Below are positions 27,248 to 37,308 of a stretch of 64,000 nucleotides of DNA, piece by piece. The position numbers and the translations under genes were made by a program. Each line of letters starts with the position of its first letter. Within the stretch, counting starts at the first letter, position 1. Origin of the DNA: Verrucomicrobiota bacterium (GTDB lineage Bacteria > Verrucomicrobiota > Verrucomicrobiia > Chthoniobacterales > Terrimicrobiaceae); NCBI GenBank assembly GCA_017305195.1, contig JAFKMU010000048.1, positions 1 to 64,000 of the forward strand. Direction: 5' to 3'. Under the pieces are notes generated by a model, which saw only the letters and a program-made list of their open reading frames with translations, was not told the DNA's origin and ran no database searches.

Positions 27248-27946
27248 TCAGCCAGCCGGAGGCGACGGAGCGGCCACGGTTGAGGGTGTGGGCTCCGGCA
27301 CTGGCGGCGGCGAAACCTGCCGGGGAATCTCCTGCAGTTCCTTCTGGGTCCAGGCCGCCTTGCGATCCTTGGTTTCCTCCCGGACCTGGGCGACAAATGC
27401 CTTCGAGACGGGAGGGGCAGAGTTTCCCCACTCCGAGCGGATATAGGTCAGGATGGCGGCGATCTGCTCATCCTTGAGCACCCCTCCCCATGGGGTCATG
27501 ACGTTGTTGAAACTCCGTCCCTCCACCGTGATGGGGCCCTGCAGGCCGTGAAGCACGACGCGCACGAGGTGATTGTCCCCATGCCATTCCTGCCCGAGCA
27601 CCCATTCGCTTCCCACCAGCGGGGGATAGGTGCCGGGAATGCCCATGCCGTCAGCCTGATGGCAGACCGCGCAATTTTGCATGTAAAGCCGTCGACTGAT
27701 CATCCGGGGATTGGGCGGCGGAGTGGGCGCTCCGCTCCCCTTCCCTGCCGTCACCCGGCCCGTATCATAGACCGAGGCGCTGAACCCGCCGCTGTTTGCC
27801 CACAGAAACATGCCGCCCAGGAACATCACCGCCATGATCACGCCCAGCAGCCAGAGTTTCACTGGTTCGCGAGCCGCCGAGGCATGAAGCTCCACGAGGT
27901 CGATGGCCTCCTGGAGCGAGGTGGAGTCGCGCTGAGGATCGCTCAT
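27248..27946 (-). CDS. membrane-anchored monohaem cytochrome c
   Basis: 232 aa from the ATG at 27946, overlapping the CcoO-like stop (ATGA). A cytoplasmic N-terminus, one membrane helix (about 31-50), a periplasmic linker rich in Pro, then a class I cytochrome c domain with NCAVCHQADG near 90-99 and a probable axial Met in NNVMTPWGG. The tail is Pro-rich. It stands where CcoP would be in a cbb3 operon but has one haem-binding motif rather than two. It probably carries electrons for the neighbouring CcoN/CcoO-like proteins or for alternative complex III. Confidence 0.85.
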   Translation of the reverse strand: MSDPQRDSTSLQEAIDLVELHASAAREPVKLWLLGVIMAVMFLGGMFLWANSGGFSASVYDTGRVTAGKGSGAPTPPPNPRMISRRLYMQNCAVCHQADGMGIPGTYPPLVGSEWVLGQEWHGDNHLVRVVLHGLQGPITVEGRSFNNVMTPWGGVLKDEQIAAILTYIRSEWGNSAPPVSKAFVAQVREETKDRKAAWTQKELQEIPRQVSPPPVPEPTPSTVAAPSPPAG

Positions 27947-28557
27947 TTCGTTTTCTCCAGCGGAGCCTCCGGCAGAGGGTAGTCGCGCTTGAGAGAAAGG
28001 AGGTAGGCCGCGAGCGCGCGAGCGTCCGGGGTGGGAACCACTTCGTATCCCGCCGGTGGCGCATATGATCCCCGCAACCCCTCCAGCGCCTCCGCAGACT
28101 GCTGGCCGGAAATCGATCGCAGGATGTAGAGAGAACGGTACGAGGGCATGGCCGATCCGGTTTGATAAAGCAGACGATGCACCTCCGCCTCGTCCCGAGC
28201 GCGCAAGCCGTAATTCGACAAATCCGGCCCGATACGCAGATAGCCAAAGGCGGCGGGCTGCTGGTAAAGGAAGTCCCGCGCGACCGTGCGGCGGGAACCG
28301 AGTTTTTTCTCGATGTCGCCGCTGATCGCGGCCGGCCGCACCTGCTGGGTGTGGCAATACGCGCAGCCCTCGGCGGCATAGACCCGCTGGCCCGCGTCGG
28401 CCAGCCCCGACAGAGCGGGCGGCAGCGTCGAGCCGCTGGTCTTGTCCTCGACAGGCGCGAGATACCCGAGAGTCATGTACGAATACATCGCGACCCCCAG
28501 CCACGCCAAGGCAAAGACCAGCACCACTCCGGATATGACCGCAGGCGTTCGGTTCAT
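27943..28557 (-). CDS. CcoO-like membrane cytochrome c
   Basis: 204 aa from the ATG at 28557, overlapping the CcoN-like stop (ATGA). An N-terminal helix (about 7-28) is followed by GCAYCHTQQVRP, the CcoO-specific haem c motif, and a probable axial Met in GSAMPSYRSLY. The length matches CcoO/FixO. In true cbb3 oxidases CcoO passes electrons to the CcoN haem b. Here the haem c site is intact although the partner CcoN-like protein has no haem ligands. Confidence 0.88.
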   Translation of the reverse strand: MNRTPAVISGVVLVFALAWLGVAMYSYMTLGYLAPVEDKTSGSTLPPALSGLADAGQRVYAAEGCAYCHTQQVRPAAISGDIEKKLGSRRTVARDFLYQQPAAFGYLRIGPDLSNYGLRARDEAEVHRLLYQTGSAMPSYRSLYILRSISGQQSAEALEGLRGSYAPPAGYEVVPTPDARALAAYLLSLKRDYPLPEAPLEKTK

Positions 28558-29948
28558 GGCGGCGTGATCAGATAACGGGCGAGCGCCCGGTGAACGCGGA
28601 GAAACAGGCATGCCGCCCCGGCGAGGAAGATCAGGAAGCCGAGCAAGGCCAGGAAGCGAAACGGCATGACATAGTCCACGGAGTGACTGAAGACGATTCC
28701 CGGATCAGACTGGGCGAACCCTTGCAGGATTCCTCCGAGCACCAGGCAGACCGCCGCCGAGCCGACACCGATGACAGTGAGCCACAGGTGCCATGATCCC
28801 AGCTTCTCCGCCAGCGGATCGCGGTGCTCGAACTGCGGGAGGATAAATTGAATCAACCCGCCGAGCGACAACGTCACAAATCCCCCCAGGCCCAGCAAGC
28901 CCACCGCCACCGCGATATCGGTAAAGTTGAAAATTCCCGCCACTGGCGGCACCGCCAGAATGGCCGCCAGAAGATATGTCCCCGCAAAGGCCCCGATGCC
29001 TGCGGCAGCGTGGCGCAGCGGCAGCGTCCACTCCGAGGTTCCCTTCAGCACTCCGAAGACATTCACCCCGGCAATAAGCACCGGAATGATCATGAGAAAC
29101 GAACTGACGAAACCCACGCTCGCCATCCATGCCGGGACGGGGCCGCCGACCATGCGCCCCAATCCGCACCATGCGGCAAAGAGCATAAAACTCCAGAAGC
29201 CAAGCAGGCTGAGATTATACGCGGCGAGCCTGCGGCCGAGCACCTGGGGCACGATGTAAAAGATCACCGCCAGCGAAACCGGTGCAAGCCAGAGATTCAT
29301 CATTCCCCCGGCGAACCATGCCGCCACCGGAGCCTGGGCCGGGCCCGGTATCGGCAGCCAGACGAGCAGGACATTGCCTGTCACGACGAGCCAGGGGAAA
29401 CACAACATACCCGCCACGAGATACCACGAAGAGGCAAAGGTTCCCGGGATTCGCCGCCCTCGGAAGAGTGCATACCCCCAGATCGCCATGGCCACGTAGG
29501 CGAGCAGGATCGTCACGCTGGCAAACGGCGGCAGTTCCAAAAGCAGCAGACCGTTTCCCCCACCCGCCGCGATGGCGCAGAGACCGAGCAGCAAGGCGAG
29601 ATTCCACGCCCCGATGGCGCAGTAGGCCAGCCGGGCCGAGGCGATGGTGACACCGCCGAGGCGGGACAGAAGATACAGGATCACCGCAAGGGCCACGAGC
29701 GAACCCCAGCCGTAGACCAGGGCGTTGATCCCCATCGGGACCAGCCGTCCAAAGGTAAGGAAGGAAACACCTGCCAGGAACGCCGGATTTACCACCTGCA
29801 CCCCGGCAATGATGAGCAGGACGGTTCCTGCCACCAGCCAGGTCGAGGCCGAGGCGGAACACCAGAGCAGCAGGCGCGGCAGCGGGTCCGTCCAGCCCCG
29901 GGGCCAGCGACCGTCCTGCATCGCGGAGCGCGGAGACACTTCGTTCAT
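28554..29948 (-). CDS. CcoN-like haem-copper oxidase subunit I homologue without haem/CuB histidines
   Basis: 464 aa, about 12 membrane helices, and a continuous CcoN-type alignment by eye. The familiar blocks are recognisable but the ligands are replaced: RPLHTN appears as VPMGIN, WWYGHN as AWFAGG, WAGPHHLHYT as WCGLGRMVGG and IGHVHSG as VAVGLLG. The five histidines in the whole protein (in LRHAAAG, FEHRDP, SWHLWL, FSHSVD and RVHRAL) are all outside these sites. Oxygen reduction by this subunit is therefore not expected. It is coupled by ATGA overlaps to a small TM protein upstream and the CcoO-like gene downstream, inside the alternative complex III operon. A structural, electron-conduit or proton-related role is speculation. 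Confidence 0.85.
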   Translation of the reverse strand: MNEVSPRSAMQDGRWPRGWTDPLPRLLLWCSASASTWLVAGTVLLIIAGVQVVNPAFLAGVSFLTFGRLVPMGINALVYGWGSLVALAVILYLLSRLGGVTIASARLAYCAIGAWNLALLLGLCAIAAGGGNGLLLLELPPFASVTILLAYVAMAIWGYALFRGRRIPGTFASSWYLVAGMLCFPWLVVTGNVLLVWLPIPGPAQAPVAAWFAGGMMNLWLAPVSLAVIFYIVPQVLGRRLAAYNLSLLGFWSFMLFAAWCGLGRMVGGPVPAWMASVGFVSSFLMIIPVLIAGVNVFGVLKGTSEWTLPLRHAAAGIGAFAGTYLLAAILAVPPVAGIFNFTDIAVAVGLLGLGGFVTLSLGGLIQFILPQFEHRDPLAEKLGSWHLWLTVIGVGSAAVCLVLGGILQGFAQSDPGIVFSHSVDYVMPFRFLALLGFLIFLAGAACLFLRVHRALARYLITPP

Positions 29949-30316
29949 GGCGCGGCGGAGGGCGTGGGCGGAGGTGTCGCCTCCGGCGTTGCGGCGGGGA
30001 TCACCTCGGAAACGACGGCTCTCGGCGAGGTACTGGCGTACTCCCGGACGACGAGCTCCATCGCACGCGCGATGGGGATTTGGAAAGAGTCTGTGGTCCG
30101 GTCGACCACGGCATAGGTATTCAGCCTTTCGGCGTCCTTTTTATGCAATTCTACCAGGGCTGTCCGGCGTTCCTGCACCCGCGCGGCATCCTCCGGGGCC
30201 GGACCGGGATCGCCCGTACGCACGACCACGACCGCTACAGCGAAGAGGGCGAGCAAACCCAGGCCCCCGGCGATCAGCCGGAGGGGAAAATGGCGGGGCT
30301 GGGGCGAGAGGGACAT
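29945..30316 (-). CDS. small single-TM protein of the respiratory operon
   Basis: 123 aa. One N-terminal helix (about 10-30), a charged helical segment (about 42-65), then YAVVDRTTDSFQIPIARAME near 67-86 and a Pro/Ala-rich C-terminus. A motif of the form Y-x-x-VD-(x)n-x-IPIxRAM(D/E)L is familiar from unnamed small proteins in cytochrome c oxidase clusters of several phyla; no function is known to me. It overlaps actF by one base and the CcoN-like gene by four, so it is co-expressed with both and may be an accessory subunit. Confidence 0.7.
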   Translation of the reverse strand: MSLSPQPRHFPLRLIAGGLGLLALFAVAVVVVRTGDPGPAPEDAARVQERRTALVELHKKDAERLNTYAVVDRTTDSFQIPIARAMELVVREYASTSPRAVVSEVIPAATPEATPPPTPSAAP

Positions 30317-31497
30317 CAGTTTTGCAGGTCGATGGATTGTTGCAGCCTCGGGTCGCGGATCGGGTAAATGGCGGAGTCGCCGAGCGCCTTCAGGTATACA
30401 GCCACGAGCGTCGAGCCAATCGCCAGGACGGCGAGTAAATCCATGAGGCTCGGACGGAAACCGGCTCGATGCAGCTCCGGCAGCACCATCAGATAAACAT
30501 CAAGGAGGTGCATCGCGAGAATCCACCATGCCACGCCGCAAAGAAAGCCAGGGCGACGTTTGCCAAAGCTCGGGAGCAAGAGCAGAAACGGCACCACAAA
30601 ATGCCCCGCCACCAGAAGAATGCTCAACACGTTCCAGCTCCCGGTGTTCCGCAGGATGAAGTAGCTCGTCTCCTCCGGGATGTTCGCATACCAGATGAGC
30701 ATGTATTGGCTAAACCCGATGTAAGCCCAGAAGATGGTAAAGGCGAGAAGGAGCTTGCCCAGGATGTGATAGTGCTCCTCGGTGATGAGGTTTTTAAAAT
30801 ACCCCACCGACCGCAACGCGGTCACAACCAGAACCAGCACGCAGAGCGAGCTCAAGGCGGCTCCAGCGAAAAGGTAGACGCCCCACATCGTGGAAAACCA
30901 GTGCCAGTCGAGGCTCATCAGCCAGTCGACCGCGGCAAAGGTGACGCAGAGCGCCATGGGCACGATCGAGGCAAAGGCAACGCGTCGGTTGTAGACGGTA
31001 CACCGCGCCAACCCGCTCGCATCCTGCGCCACCGAGTACGCCCGCAGCAGATACGCCGAGCCGATGAAGACCGCAAAGTAAACCAGCGAGCGTCCCCAGA
31101 AGAAGGGCCTATTCAGGTACGCCGCCTTTTCCTGGAGCACCGCGTTGCCCGCATTCGCCGGGTCCATCCACGCCCACAATACCGGGGCGACAAAGACCAG
31201 AGGGATGAACAAAACCGCCAGCGCCGAAAAGAGGCACGCGATATTCTCCAGTTGCCGGCGCATCACCACGCTCCACTCCGCATCGACCGCGTGATGAACG
31301 ATCACCCAAAACAATGCTCCCAGAGAGATCGTGAAGAAGAACACGAAGGCAAAGAGATACGAAAACGCAAACTGCCGGACATCGAGTACTGCTCCAATCC
31401 CGAGGCCAAAGAATGCCAGCAGCGCCAGGGCGCATGCGGCGAGAAAGCCATAGCCGACATGGCGATAATCAAACTTCTGGTCAGGGCGCAGACTCAT
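30316..31497 (-). CDS. actF: alternative complex III subunit ActF
   Basis: 393 aa with about ten membrane helices and no cofactor-binding motif, beginning MSLRPDQKFDYRHVGYGFLA. Features such as HYHILGKLLLAFTIFWAYIG near 239 and FSQYMLIWYANIPEETSYF near 258 are typical of the ActF quinol:cytochrome c oxidoreductase subunit. ActC and ActF form the two membrane halves of ACIII, which oxidises menaquinol or ubiquinol and passes electrons to cytochrome c or an oxidase. It overlaps actE by four bases. Assigned from order and sequence character. Confidence 0.88.
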   Translation of the reverse strand: MSLRPDQKFDYRHVGYGFLAACALALLAFFGLGIGAVLDVRQFAFSYLFAFVFFFTISLGALFWVIVHHAVDAEWSVVMRRQLENIACLFSALAVLFIPLVFVAPVLWAWMDPANAGNAVLQEKAAYLNRPFFWGRSLVYFAVFIGSAYLLRAYSVAQDASGLARCTVYNRRVAFASIVPMALCVTFAAVDWLMSLDWHWFSTMWGVYLFAGAALSSLCVLVLVVTALRSVGYFKNLITEEHYHILGKLLLAFTIFWAYIGFSQYMLIWYANIPEETSYFILRNTGSWNVLSILLVAGHFVVPFLLLLPSFGKRRPGFLCGVAWWILAMHLLDVYLMVLPELHRAGFRPSLMDLLAVLAIGSTLVAVYLKALGDSAIYPIRDPRLQQSIDLQN

Positions 31498-32186
31498 GGC
31501 GTGGATAGCAGTTTGGCCCGCTCCTCCGGCGGCAGGTCGTTGGCTGTCGCTCCGCCCTGCGATTTTTGCAGCGCACGCAGATAGGCGATAATGGCCCAGC
31601 GATCCGGCACCTGCACACGGTCGCCCAGACCGAACATCGTATTTTTCCCGTTCGTGATCGTATTAAAAATCTCGCCATCCGACATCGTACGCAGGCGATC
31701 CTGATGAAAGCTCTGCACGGTATTCAGCCCAAACTGCTTTGCCATCCCGTCCCCCGCCCCGGTCGCTCCGTGGCAAACCGCGCAGTTGATGGCATAGCGC
31801 TCCTGCCCCCGCCGCATGGTCTCCATCGTCACCTCAAAAGGAATGCCCGTCCCCCATTGATCGCCCATGCGTCCGGTATTGAAGTAGTCCATGCCAGCGC
31901 CAAAGTTTACACGGTCATACGGGCTGGCGGATTCCGTCACGACGCCCTTGATCGGACGCTCCTGCGGCTGGTCGTATCCCAGCGGCACCGTTCCCGGTAC
32001 GGGAGGACGCGCCGCCCGGCCATCCGCGTAGAACGTGCTCGGGTCCTGCGCCTTCACCTTCGGCTGCCGGTCCATGTCGGGGAAAATCTCGAAGGGCGGA
32101 GCCGAGGACTTTTGTCCGCGCATGCCGAACATCACGACCACAAGGATCGCGACGAAGGCAAGGAGGATGAAAAAGGTGCGCAGCAT
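31494..32186 (-). CDS. actE: alternative complex III monohaem cytochrome c subunit ActE
   Basis: 230 aa. An N-terminal helix (about 5-22) anchors a periplasmic cytochrome c domain with CAVCHGATGAGDG near 138-150 and an axial-type Met downstream. RMGDQWGTGIPFEVTMETMR near 108 is a conserved ActE-like lead-in. ActE is the electron exit haem of ACIII. It sits between actD and actF in the canonical order, overlapping actF by ATGA. Confidence 0.9.
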   Translation of the reverse strand: MLRTFFILLAFVAILVVVMFGMRGQKSSAPPFEIFPDMDRQPKVKAQDPSTFYADGRAARPPVPGTVPLGYDQPQERPIKGVVTESASPYDRVNFGAGMDYFNTGRMGDQWGTGIPFEVTMETMRRGQERYAINCAVCHGATGAGDGMAKQFGLNTVQSFHQDRLRTMSDGEIFNTITNGKNTMFGLGDRVQVPDRWAIIAYLRALQKSQGGATANDLPPEERAKLLSTP

Positions 32187-32189
32187 CGA

Positions 32190-32750
32190 TCAGTCCTCGT
32201 GAATCACGGTTACGTTGCTGCCTCCCAGCGACTCCAGGAATCGCCCGGCTTCCTCTGTTGAAAACCTCGGATCGCGCGATTCGATGACCGCGAAGAATCC
32301 CTCGCCGCTCACACCCTTGAAACGCTCCCAGTTGAAAAGCGGATGATTGAACCTCGGCAGCCCGATCATCATCAGCAACCCGACGAAGGCGGTGAACGCC
32401 GAGAAAAGAACGGTCGTTTCAAAGAGGATCGGAAAGTACGCCGGAATAGCGAAAAAGCCAGTCGGCTTCCCATGCACGATGAGCGGATAAATCACCGCCG
32501 AGGGCAGATATTGTACCGCCACCGCCGTGAGAAATCCCGTCAACCCGCCAATGAAAACGATGCGGCCCAGCGGCGAACGGCGAGCGCCCACGATCTTGTC
32601 CATCCCATGAATCGGAAACGGCGAAAAAACATCGAAGCTCTCGTAACCCGCCCCGCGAATTTCCCGCGCGGCCCGAGTCAGATCGGCCGCGGTGGCAAAC
32701 TCCGCCCCCACTCCGTACAGAGGCGCCGAAGGATTTCCAGCATTCTCCAT
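32190..32750 (-). CDS. actD: alternative complex III subunit ActD (DUF3341)
   Basis: 186 aa. A soluble N-terminal part with LYGVGAEFATAADLTRAARE and YESFDVFSPFPIHGMD is characteristic of DUF3341, followed by two membrane helices (about 62-82 and 108-130). ActD has no cofactor and is a peripheral or membrane-linked structural subunit. It overlaps actC by one base (TGATG). Confidence 0.9.
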   Translation of the reverse strand: MENAGNPSAPLYGVGAEFATAADLTRAAREIRGAGYESFDVFSPFPIHGMDKIVGARRSPLGRIVFIGGLTGFLTAVAVQYLPSAVIYPLIVHGKPTGFFAIPAYFPILFETTVLFSAFTAFVGLLMMIGLPRFNHPLFNWERFKGVSGEGFFAVIESRDPRFSTEEAGRFLESLGGSNVTVIHED

Positions 32751-34153
32751 CAGTGCTTCCCTCCAGGGTTGGGATTGGCCGATGGCAGCACCGCCTTGAC
32801 CTCAAACATGCAGACCATGGGCAGGAACCGGATGAAGAGGAGAAAAAGCGTGCCAAAAAGCCCGAGCGTTCCGGCAAAGGTCGCGATATCCACCCAGGTC
32901 GGATGAAACATGCCCCACGAGGATGGCAGGAAATCGCGGGTCAGCGAGGTCGCCACGATCACGAACCGCTCGAACCACATCCCGACATTGGCAAACATCG
33001 CAATCACGAAGACCCAGATCACGTGCGTGCGAAAGAAGCGGAACCAGAGCAACTGCGGCATGGCGACATTGCAAAGGATCATCAAGGCATAGGCCCACCA
33101 GTATGGCCCCGTCACCCGATACCAGAAGGTGGCTCGTTCAAAGGGATTGCCGCTGTACCACGCCATGAACATCTCCATCAGGTAGGCGTAGCCGACGATG
33201 GACCCGGTAAAGAGTAACACCTTGCACATCTTGTCGATGTGGGAAACGGTGATCAAATCGCCCAGCGGCCGATAAACGGCCCGCGCCGGAATCAGAATCG
33301 TCAATACCATGGCAAACCCGCCAAAGATCGCACCAGCAACGAAGTACGGGGGAAAGATCGTGGTGTGCCAGCCCGGGATGACGGACGCGGCGAAGTCGAA
33401 GGACACCACCGAGTGAACCGAGAGCACGAGCGGCGTGGAGAGTCCGGCGAGCAGCAAATACGCCATCTCATAGTGCCGCCACTGGCGATTGCCCCCGCGC
33501 CAGCCCAACGCGAGGATGCCGTAGAAGAATTTGCGCACCTTCGTCGTCGCCCGGTCGCGCAGCGTGGCGAGATCGGGAATCAGCCCCGTATACCAGAAGA
33601 GCACCGAGACCAGGAAATACGTCAGCACCGCAAAGCCGTCCCACATCAACGGACTGCGGAAGTTCTGCCAGATCCCGTTGGCATTTGGCACGGGAATGAG
33701 GAACCACGACATCCACACGCGCCCCACGTGCATCGTCGGATAGATCGCCGCGCAGATCACGGCAAAGAGCGTCATGGCCTCAGCCGCGCGATTGATCGAC
33801 GTTCGCCATTTCTGGCGGGTGAGGAAGAGAATTGCCGAGATCAGCGTGCCCGCGTGGCCGATGCCGATCCAGAAAACGAAGTTGGTAATGTCCCAGGCCC
33901 AGCCGACCGGGTGGTTGTTGCCCCACACCCCGACGCCCGTCGCGACGAGATAGGTCAGACAGGCGAGCAGCAGAAGCGTGAGCGATCCCGTGATGGAAAT
34001 CGCCACCCACCACCAGCGCGGCGACTGCGACTCGACGATGGAGCTGACGTAGTCGGAGATCCACCCCATCGTACGCCCTGGCGCGACGAGGGGTTGACGC
34101 TCCACGGCGGCGCGGGCGCTTTCCTCGACGGAAATGACTGTTCCTTCCGCCAT
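32750..34153 (-). CDS. actC: alternative complex III quinol-binding subunit ActC (NrfD/PsrC)
   Basis: 467 aa, about ten helices of the NrfD/PsrC fold. [20 protein letters not shown] near 80-99, [20 protein letters not shown] near 100 and [20 protein letters not shown] near 248 are the recognisable quinol-site and ActC motifs. It receives quinol electrons and passes them to the iron-sulfur protein ActB. It starts two bases after the actB stop. Confidence 0.92.
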   Translation of the reverse strand: MAEGTVISVEESARAAVERQPLVAPGRTMGWISDYVSSIVESQSPRWWWVAISITGSLTLLLLACLTYLVATGVGVWGNNHPVGWAWDITNFVFWIGIGHAGTLISAILFLTRQKWRTSINRAAEAMTLFAVICAAIYPTMHVGRVWMSWFLIPVPNANGIWQNFRSPLMWDGFAVLTYFLVSVLFWYTGLIPDLATLRDRATTKVRKFFYGILALGWRGGNRQWRHYEMAYLLLAGLSTPLVLSVHSVVSFDFAASVIPGWHTTIFPPYFVAGAIFGGFAMVLTILIPARAVYRPLGDLITVSHIDKMCKVLLFTGSIVGYAYLMEMFMAWYSGNPFERATFWYRVTGPYWWAYALMILCNVAMPQLLWFRFFRTHVIWVFVIAMFANVGMWFERFVIVATSLTRDFLPSSWGMFHPTWVDIATFAGTLGLFGTLFLLFIRFLPMVCMFEVKAVLPSANPNPGGKH

Positions 34154-34155
34154 GG

Positions 34156-37100
34156 CTAGTGATGCCCTCCCGCCGGCCCGTTGGCCATTCCGACCATCGC
34201 CGCATCCGGCATGGCGGGATTGGGATTCTTGATGCGGGCGAGATAGGTCACGCGGGGCTGGGTATTGAGATACTTCAGCGTGACATAGCCCCGGTCGCTC
34301 TGCCGCAGGCGCGTCACGCGGTCCTTCGGGTCCGCGATATTGCCGAAGACGATGGCATCACTCGGGCACGCCTGCTGGCAGGCGGTCTGGAATTTCGGCA
34401 CCGGCACGTCGTATTTGTTCCGAGGCCCGGCCTGCACCATGCGCGAGATTTTCGCCTCCTCGATCCGCTGGATGCAGAAGGTGCACTTCTCCATCACGCC
34501 GCGCATGCGCACGGTGACGTTGGGATTCTTCACCATCTTCAGGCTGTCCGCCATGCCCTTCGGCGCGAGCGGCCCCCAGTAAAGCTCCTCCAGCGGCCGC
34601 TGGTTGTAGTCGAAATAATTGAACCGCCGCACCTTCCATGGGCAGTTGTTGGCGCAGTACCGCGTGCCGATGCAGCGGTTGTAGGCCATGAGGTTCAGTC
34701 CCTCCTCGCTGTGCACGGTGGCATTGACCGGGCAGACCGACTCGCACGGCGCATTCTCGCAATGCTGGCACAGCATCGCCTGCGCGAGCATCTCGGGATT
34801 TTCCGGACTCCCGGCAAAGTAGCGGTCAATACGCATCCACGCCATGTCGCGGTTGCGCCGCACCTCGGCCTTGCCAACGACGGGCACGTTGTTCTCCGCC
34901 TGGCAGGCCACGGCGCACGCGCTGCATCCGATGCAGGTATTCAGATCGATCGCCATGCCCCACTGCTCGGGAGCGGTGAGCCTGGGGTGCTCGTACAGGG
35001 ACGTCGTGGGTGGGTTATGGGCATCGACGAGGCCCATCGACTGCACGAACTTCGGGTTCTTTTTGTACCGCTCGCGGGTTGCCTCGCGGAAGAGGTCACG
35101 CCCCTCCATGCTCTTGTGCTCCTGCGTGCGGGCGAGCGGATAGGTCCGTCCCGTACCGCTCACCGAGATGGCAGTGCGAAAACGCGGGCTTTCACTCGTT
35201 CGCAGGGGGTACGCATCGAAGCCGACATTTTCAAACAAAGCCGACACGCCCTTGCGTCCGTATCCAAGCGCGAGCGAGATCGAATCATCCGCATGGCCGG
35301 GCGCGACAATCGCCGCCGCCTCGATGGCTACACCGCCTGCATTCAACGTGATCAGGTCGGCCACCATGTCGAAATCCACCTCGTGATTGAGCGCCGTCAC
35401 CTTTTGCAGCAGGCCGAAGTTATTAGCGCGAATCCCCAGCCGCTCCGCCGTCGCCGGGCTGACGAGGGCGACATTGTCCCATGTGACCTTTGTCTCAAAG
35501 TCCGGCGTCTCCTGTAGCCAGCTGTTATTCGCGTACCGCCCGTCGTCGACGCTGGAACTTTGGAGGAAAACCAGTTCGATCCCTGCCTCGACCGGAGCGG
35601 CGGCTTCCGCGAGTCTCACCACCTCAGTCGCACGAAACGCGAGGTCCTTCGCCGTCGCTTGAGAACCCGGCAGGAAGCCATTGCGCAAAAACTCACTCCA
35701 CCCTTGAAGAAATACGGCATCCTTTGGATCGGTCGACGCCGCGCCGGAAAGGATGCGGTAAGTTTGCTGCACCAGCTCCAGACCGGAAGGCTGGGCGTTG
35801 CCACCGAGCCGTGCGAGAACTTCCAGTTCCGAAACTCCGCCCCACAGCGGCATGAGCATGGGCTGGATCGCGGTATACGTTCCCTCAAAAGTTCGCGCAT
35901 CGCCCCAAGCCTCCAGGTAATGCGCCGCCGGCACATGCCACTCGGAAACCGCCGAGGTCTCGTCCTCAAACAGCCCAACCCGCACCACCTCCGGCACGCG
36001 GGTGAGCAGATCGCGCAGGGCGAAATTCGCCGGGGCGTTGTAAGCCGGGTTTCCCCCGAGGATGAAAAGCGTCTTCACCGCACCCCCGCGAATCGCCTCC
36101 ACGAGCCGGCCCAGCGGCGCGGCAGGCGGCGCTTCGTCGGCCACGCCGAGAATCGTCATGCCATGATTGCCGAGCGCCTCATTGATGCTAAAAACGAGCC
36201 CCTGCACCCACGCGGGCTGCTGCCCGCCCGCGAGCACGAGGCTGCGCCCGGGATTTCGCGCCAGATCCGCCGCGCACTCGGCGATCCATTTTTCATCAAA
36301 ATCCGCCTTGGTCTGGGGCGCTGCGCCCAGCAAGGTAGCGAGCCCGGAGTGATTGGTCAGATCAACGATCCGCGTCGCCAGCCGCCGGGCAAACTCCCCG
36401 ACAAGCGAGGCTTTGCAGCGATAGCGATGGTCAGCCATGCCGCCCGTGCAGGTGAAGTGATTCTCCACCACATAGAGCCGGTTCATGGGCGCGCCCAACT
36501 GGTCGGGATTTCGCCGCGGATAGAAGCCCGCCGCATAGGCCGGCCCGTACTCGCTGGCGGATGAAAGGAAATCGCTATCGAGCGCCAGGATCACGTCGGC
36601 CCGTTCAAACTTCGGCACGAGGCGCACACCCGGCCCGAAGGCCGCCGTCACGGCCTCGCGATCATCGCCGAGCGGCTCATACTCGCTCCAGATCAGACCG
36701 GGGAAACGCTGCTCGAGTTCGCCCCGCAGCCGATCTCGAGTGGGCGAGTTTTTCCGCTCCACCAAAAAGGCCAGTCCATCCGGACGCTTCTCGCTGATCT
36801 GCGCCAGATACGCCTCAAACTCCCCGGCCAGCACGTCACGCCCGCCGCGCTTCACCGCCCGCGACCGATGGGGATCGTACAAATCGAGCACGCTCGCCTG
36901 GGCAAAGGCATCCGTCGCGCCGTTGCTGGCAGGATGCAGGGGATTGCCCTCCAGTTTCGTGGGACGCCCATCGACCGTGCTCGCCACCAGCGGCATCGCT
37001 CCGCCGCGAATCGGCATCGCCGTGGCGTAATAGAGAAACTTGCCCGGTACGCTCCACTCGACGCCCTTGGTGAATGGCACGAGCTGCGCCTCGGGACGGC

Positions 37101-37308
37101 GGCAGCCCGTCAGCGCCGTAAGAGCGACAGAGGCGCCCATCAGCTTCACAAAATCCCGCTTGGTCAGCCCGGAACCGTTGCGCGCTGTCCCTCCCGGGAA
37201 CTCCCGCTCGATGACGTGCGCAAACTCCGGCGTGTTTTCCAGCTCGGCAAAGCTCCGCCACAGCGCCGGGTGATTCTCTCTTGGAGGATGAGGCAACTTC
37301 CGCTTCAT
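34156..37308 (-). CDS. actB: alternative complex III iron-sulfur subunit ActB
   Basis: 1050 aa from the ATG at 37308, which overlaps the actA stop (ATGA). The N-terminal two thirds (to about 730) resemble a molybdopterin oxidoreductase that has lost its cofactor role, as known for ActB. The C-terminal third is a four-cluster ferredoxin domain with [43 protein letters not shown] and CTFCIQ...[10 protein letters not shown] Tat-like leader is present ([20 protein letters not shown] then GC), but the twin arginine is Lys-Arg. It is the electron wire from quinol site to cytochromes. Confidence 0.92.
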   Translation of the reverse strand: MKRKLPHPPRENHPALWRSFAELENTPEFAHVIEREFPGGTARNGSGLTKRDFVKLMGASVALTALTGCRRPEAQLVPFTKGVEWSVPGKFLYYATAMPIRGGAMPLVASTVDGRPTKLEGNPLHPASNGATDAFAQASVLDLYDPHRSRAVKRGGRDVLAGEFEAYLAQISEKRPDGLAFLVERKNSPTRDRLRGELEQRFPGLIWSEYEPLGDDREAVTAAFGPGVRLVPKFERADVILALDSDFLSSASEYGPAYAAGFYPRRNPDQLGAPMNRLYVVENHFTCTGGMADHRYRCKASLVGEFARRLATRIVDLTNHSGLATLLGAAPQTKADFDEKWIAECAADLARNPGRSLVLAGGQQPAWVQGLVFSINEALGNHGMTILGVADEAPPAAPLGRLVEAIRGGAVKTLFILGGNPAYNAPANFALRDLLTRVPEVVRVGLFEDETSAVSEWHVPAAHYLEAWGDARTFEGTYTAIQPMLMPLWGGVSELEVLARLGGNAQPSGLELVQQTYRILSGAASTDPKDAVFLQGWSEFLRNGFLPGSQATAKDLAFRATEVVRLAEAAAPVEAGIELVFLQSSSVDDGRYANNSWLQETPDFETKVTWDNVALVSPATAERLGIRANNFGLLQKVTALNHEVDFDMVADLITLNAGGVAIEAAAIVAPGHADDSISLALGYGRKGVSALFENVGFDAYPLRTSESPRFRTAISVSGTGRTYPLARTQEHKSMEGRDLFREATRERYKKNPKFVQSMGLVDAHNPPTTSLYEHPRLTAPEQWGMAIDLNTCIGCSACAVACQAENNVPVVGKAEVRRNRDMAWMRIDRYFAGSPENPEMLAQAMLCQHCENAPCESVCPVNATVHSEEGLNLMAYNRCIGTRYCANNCPWKVRRFNYFDYNQRPLEELYWGPLAPKGMADSLKMVKNPNVTVRMRGVMEKCTFCIQRIEEAKISRMVQAGPRNKYDVPVPKFQTACQQACPSDAIVFGNIADPKDRVTRLRQSDRGYVTLKYLNTQPRVTYLARIKNPNPAMPDAAMVGMANGPAGGHH

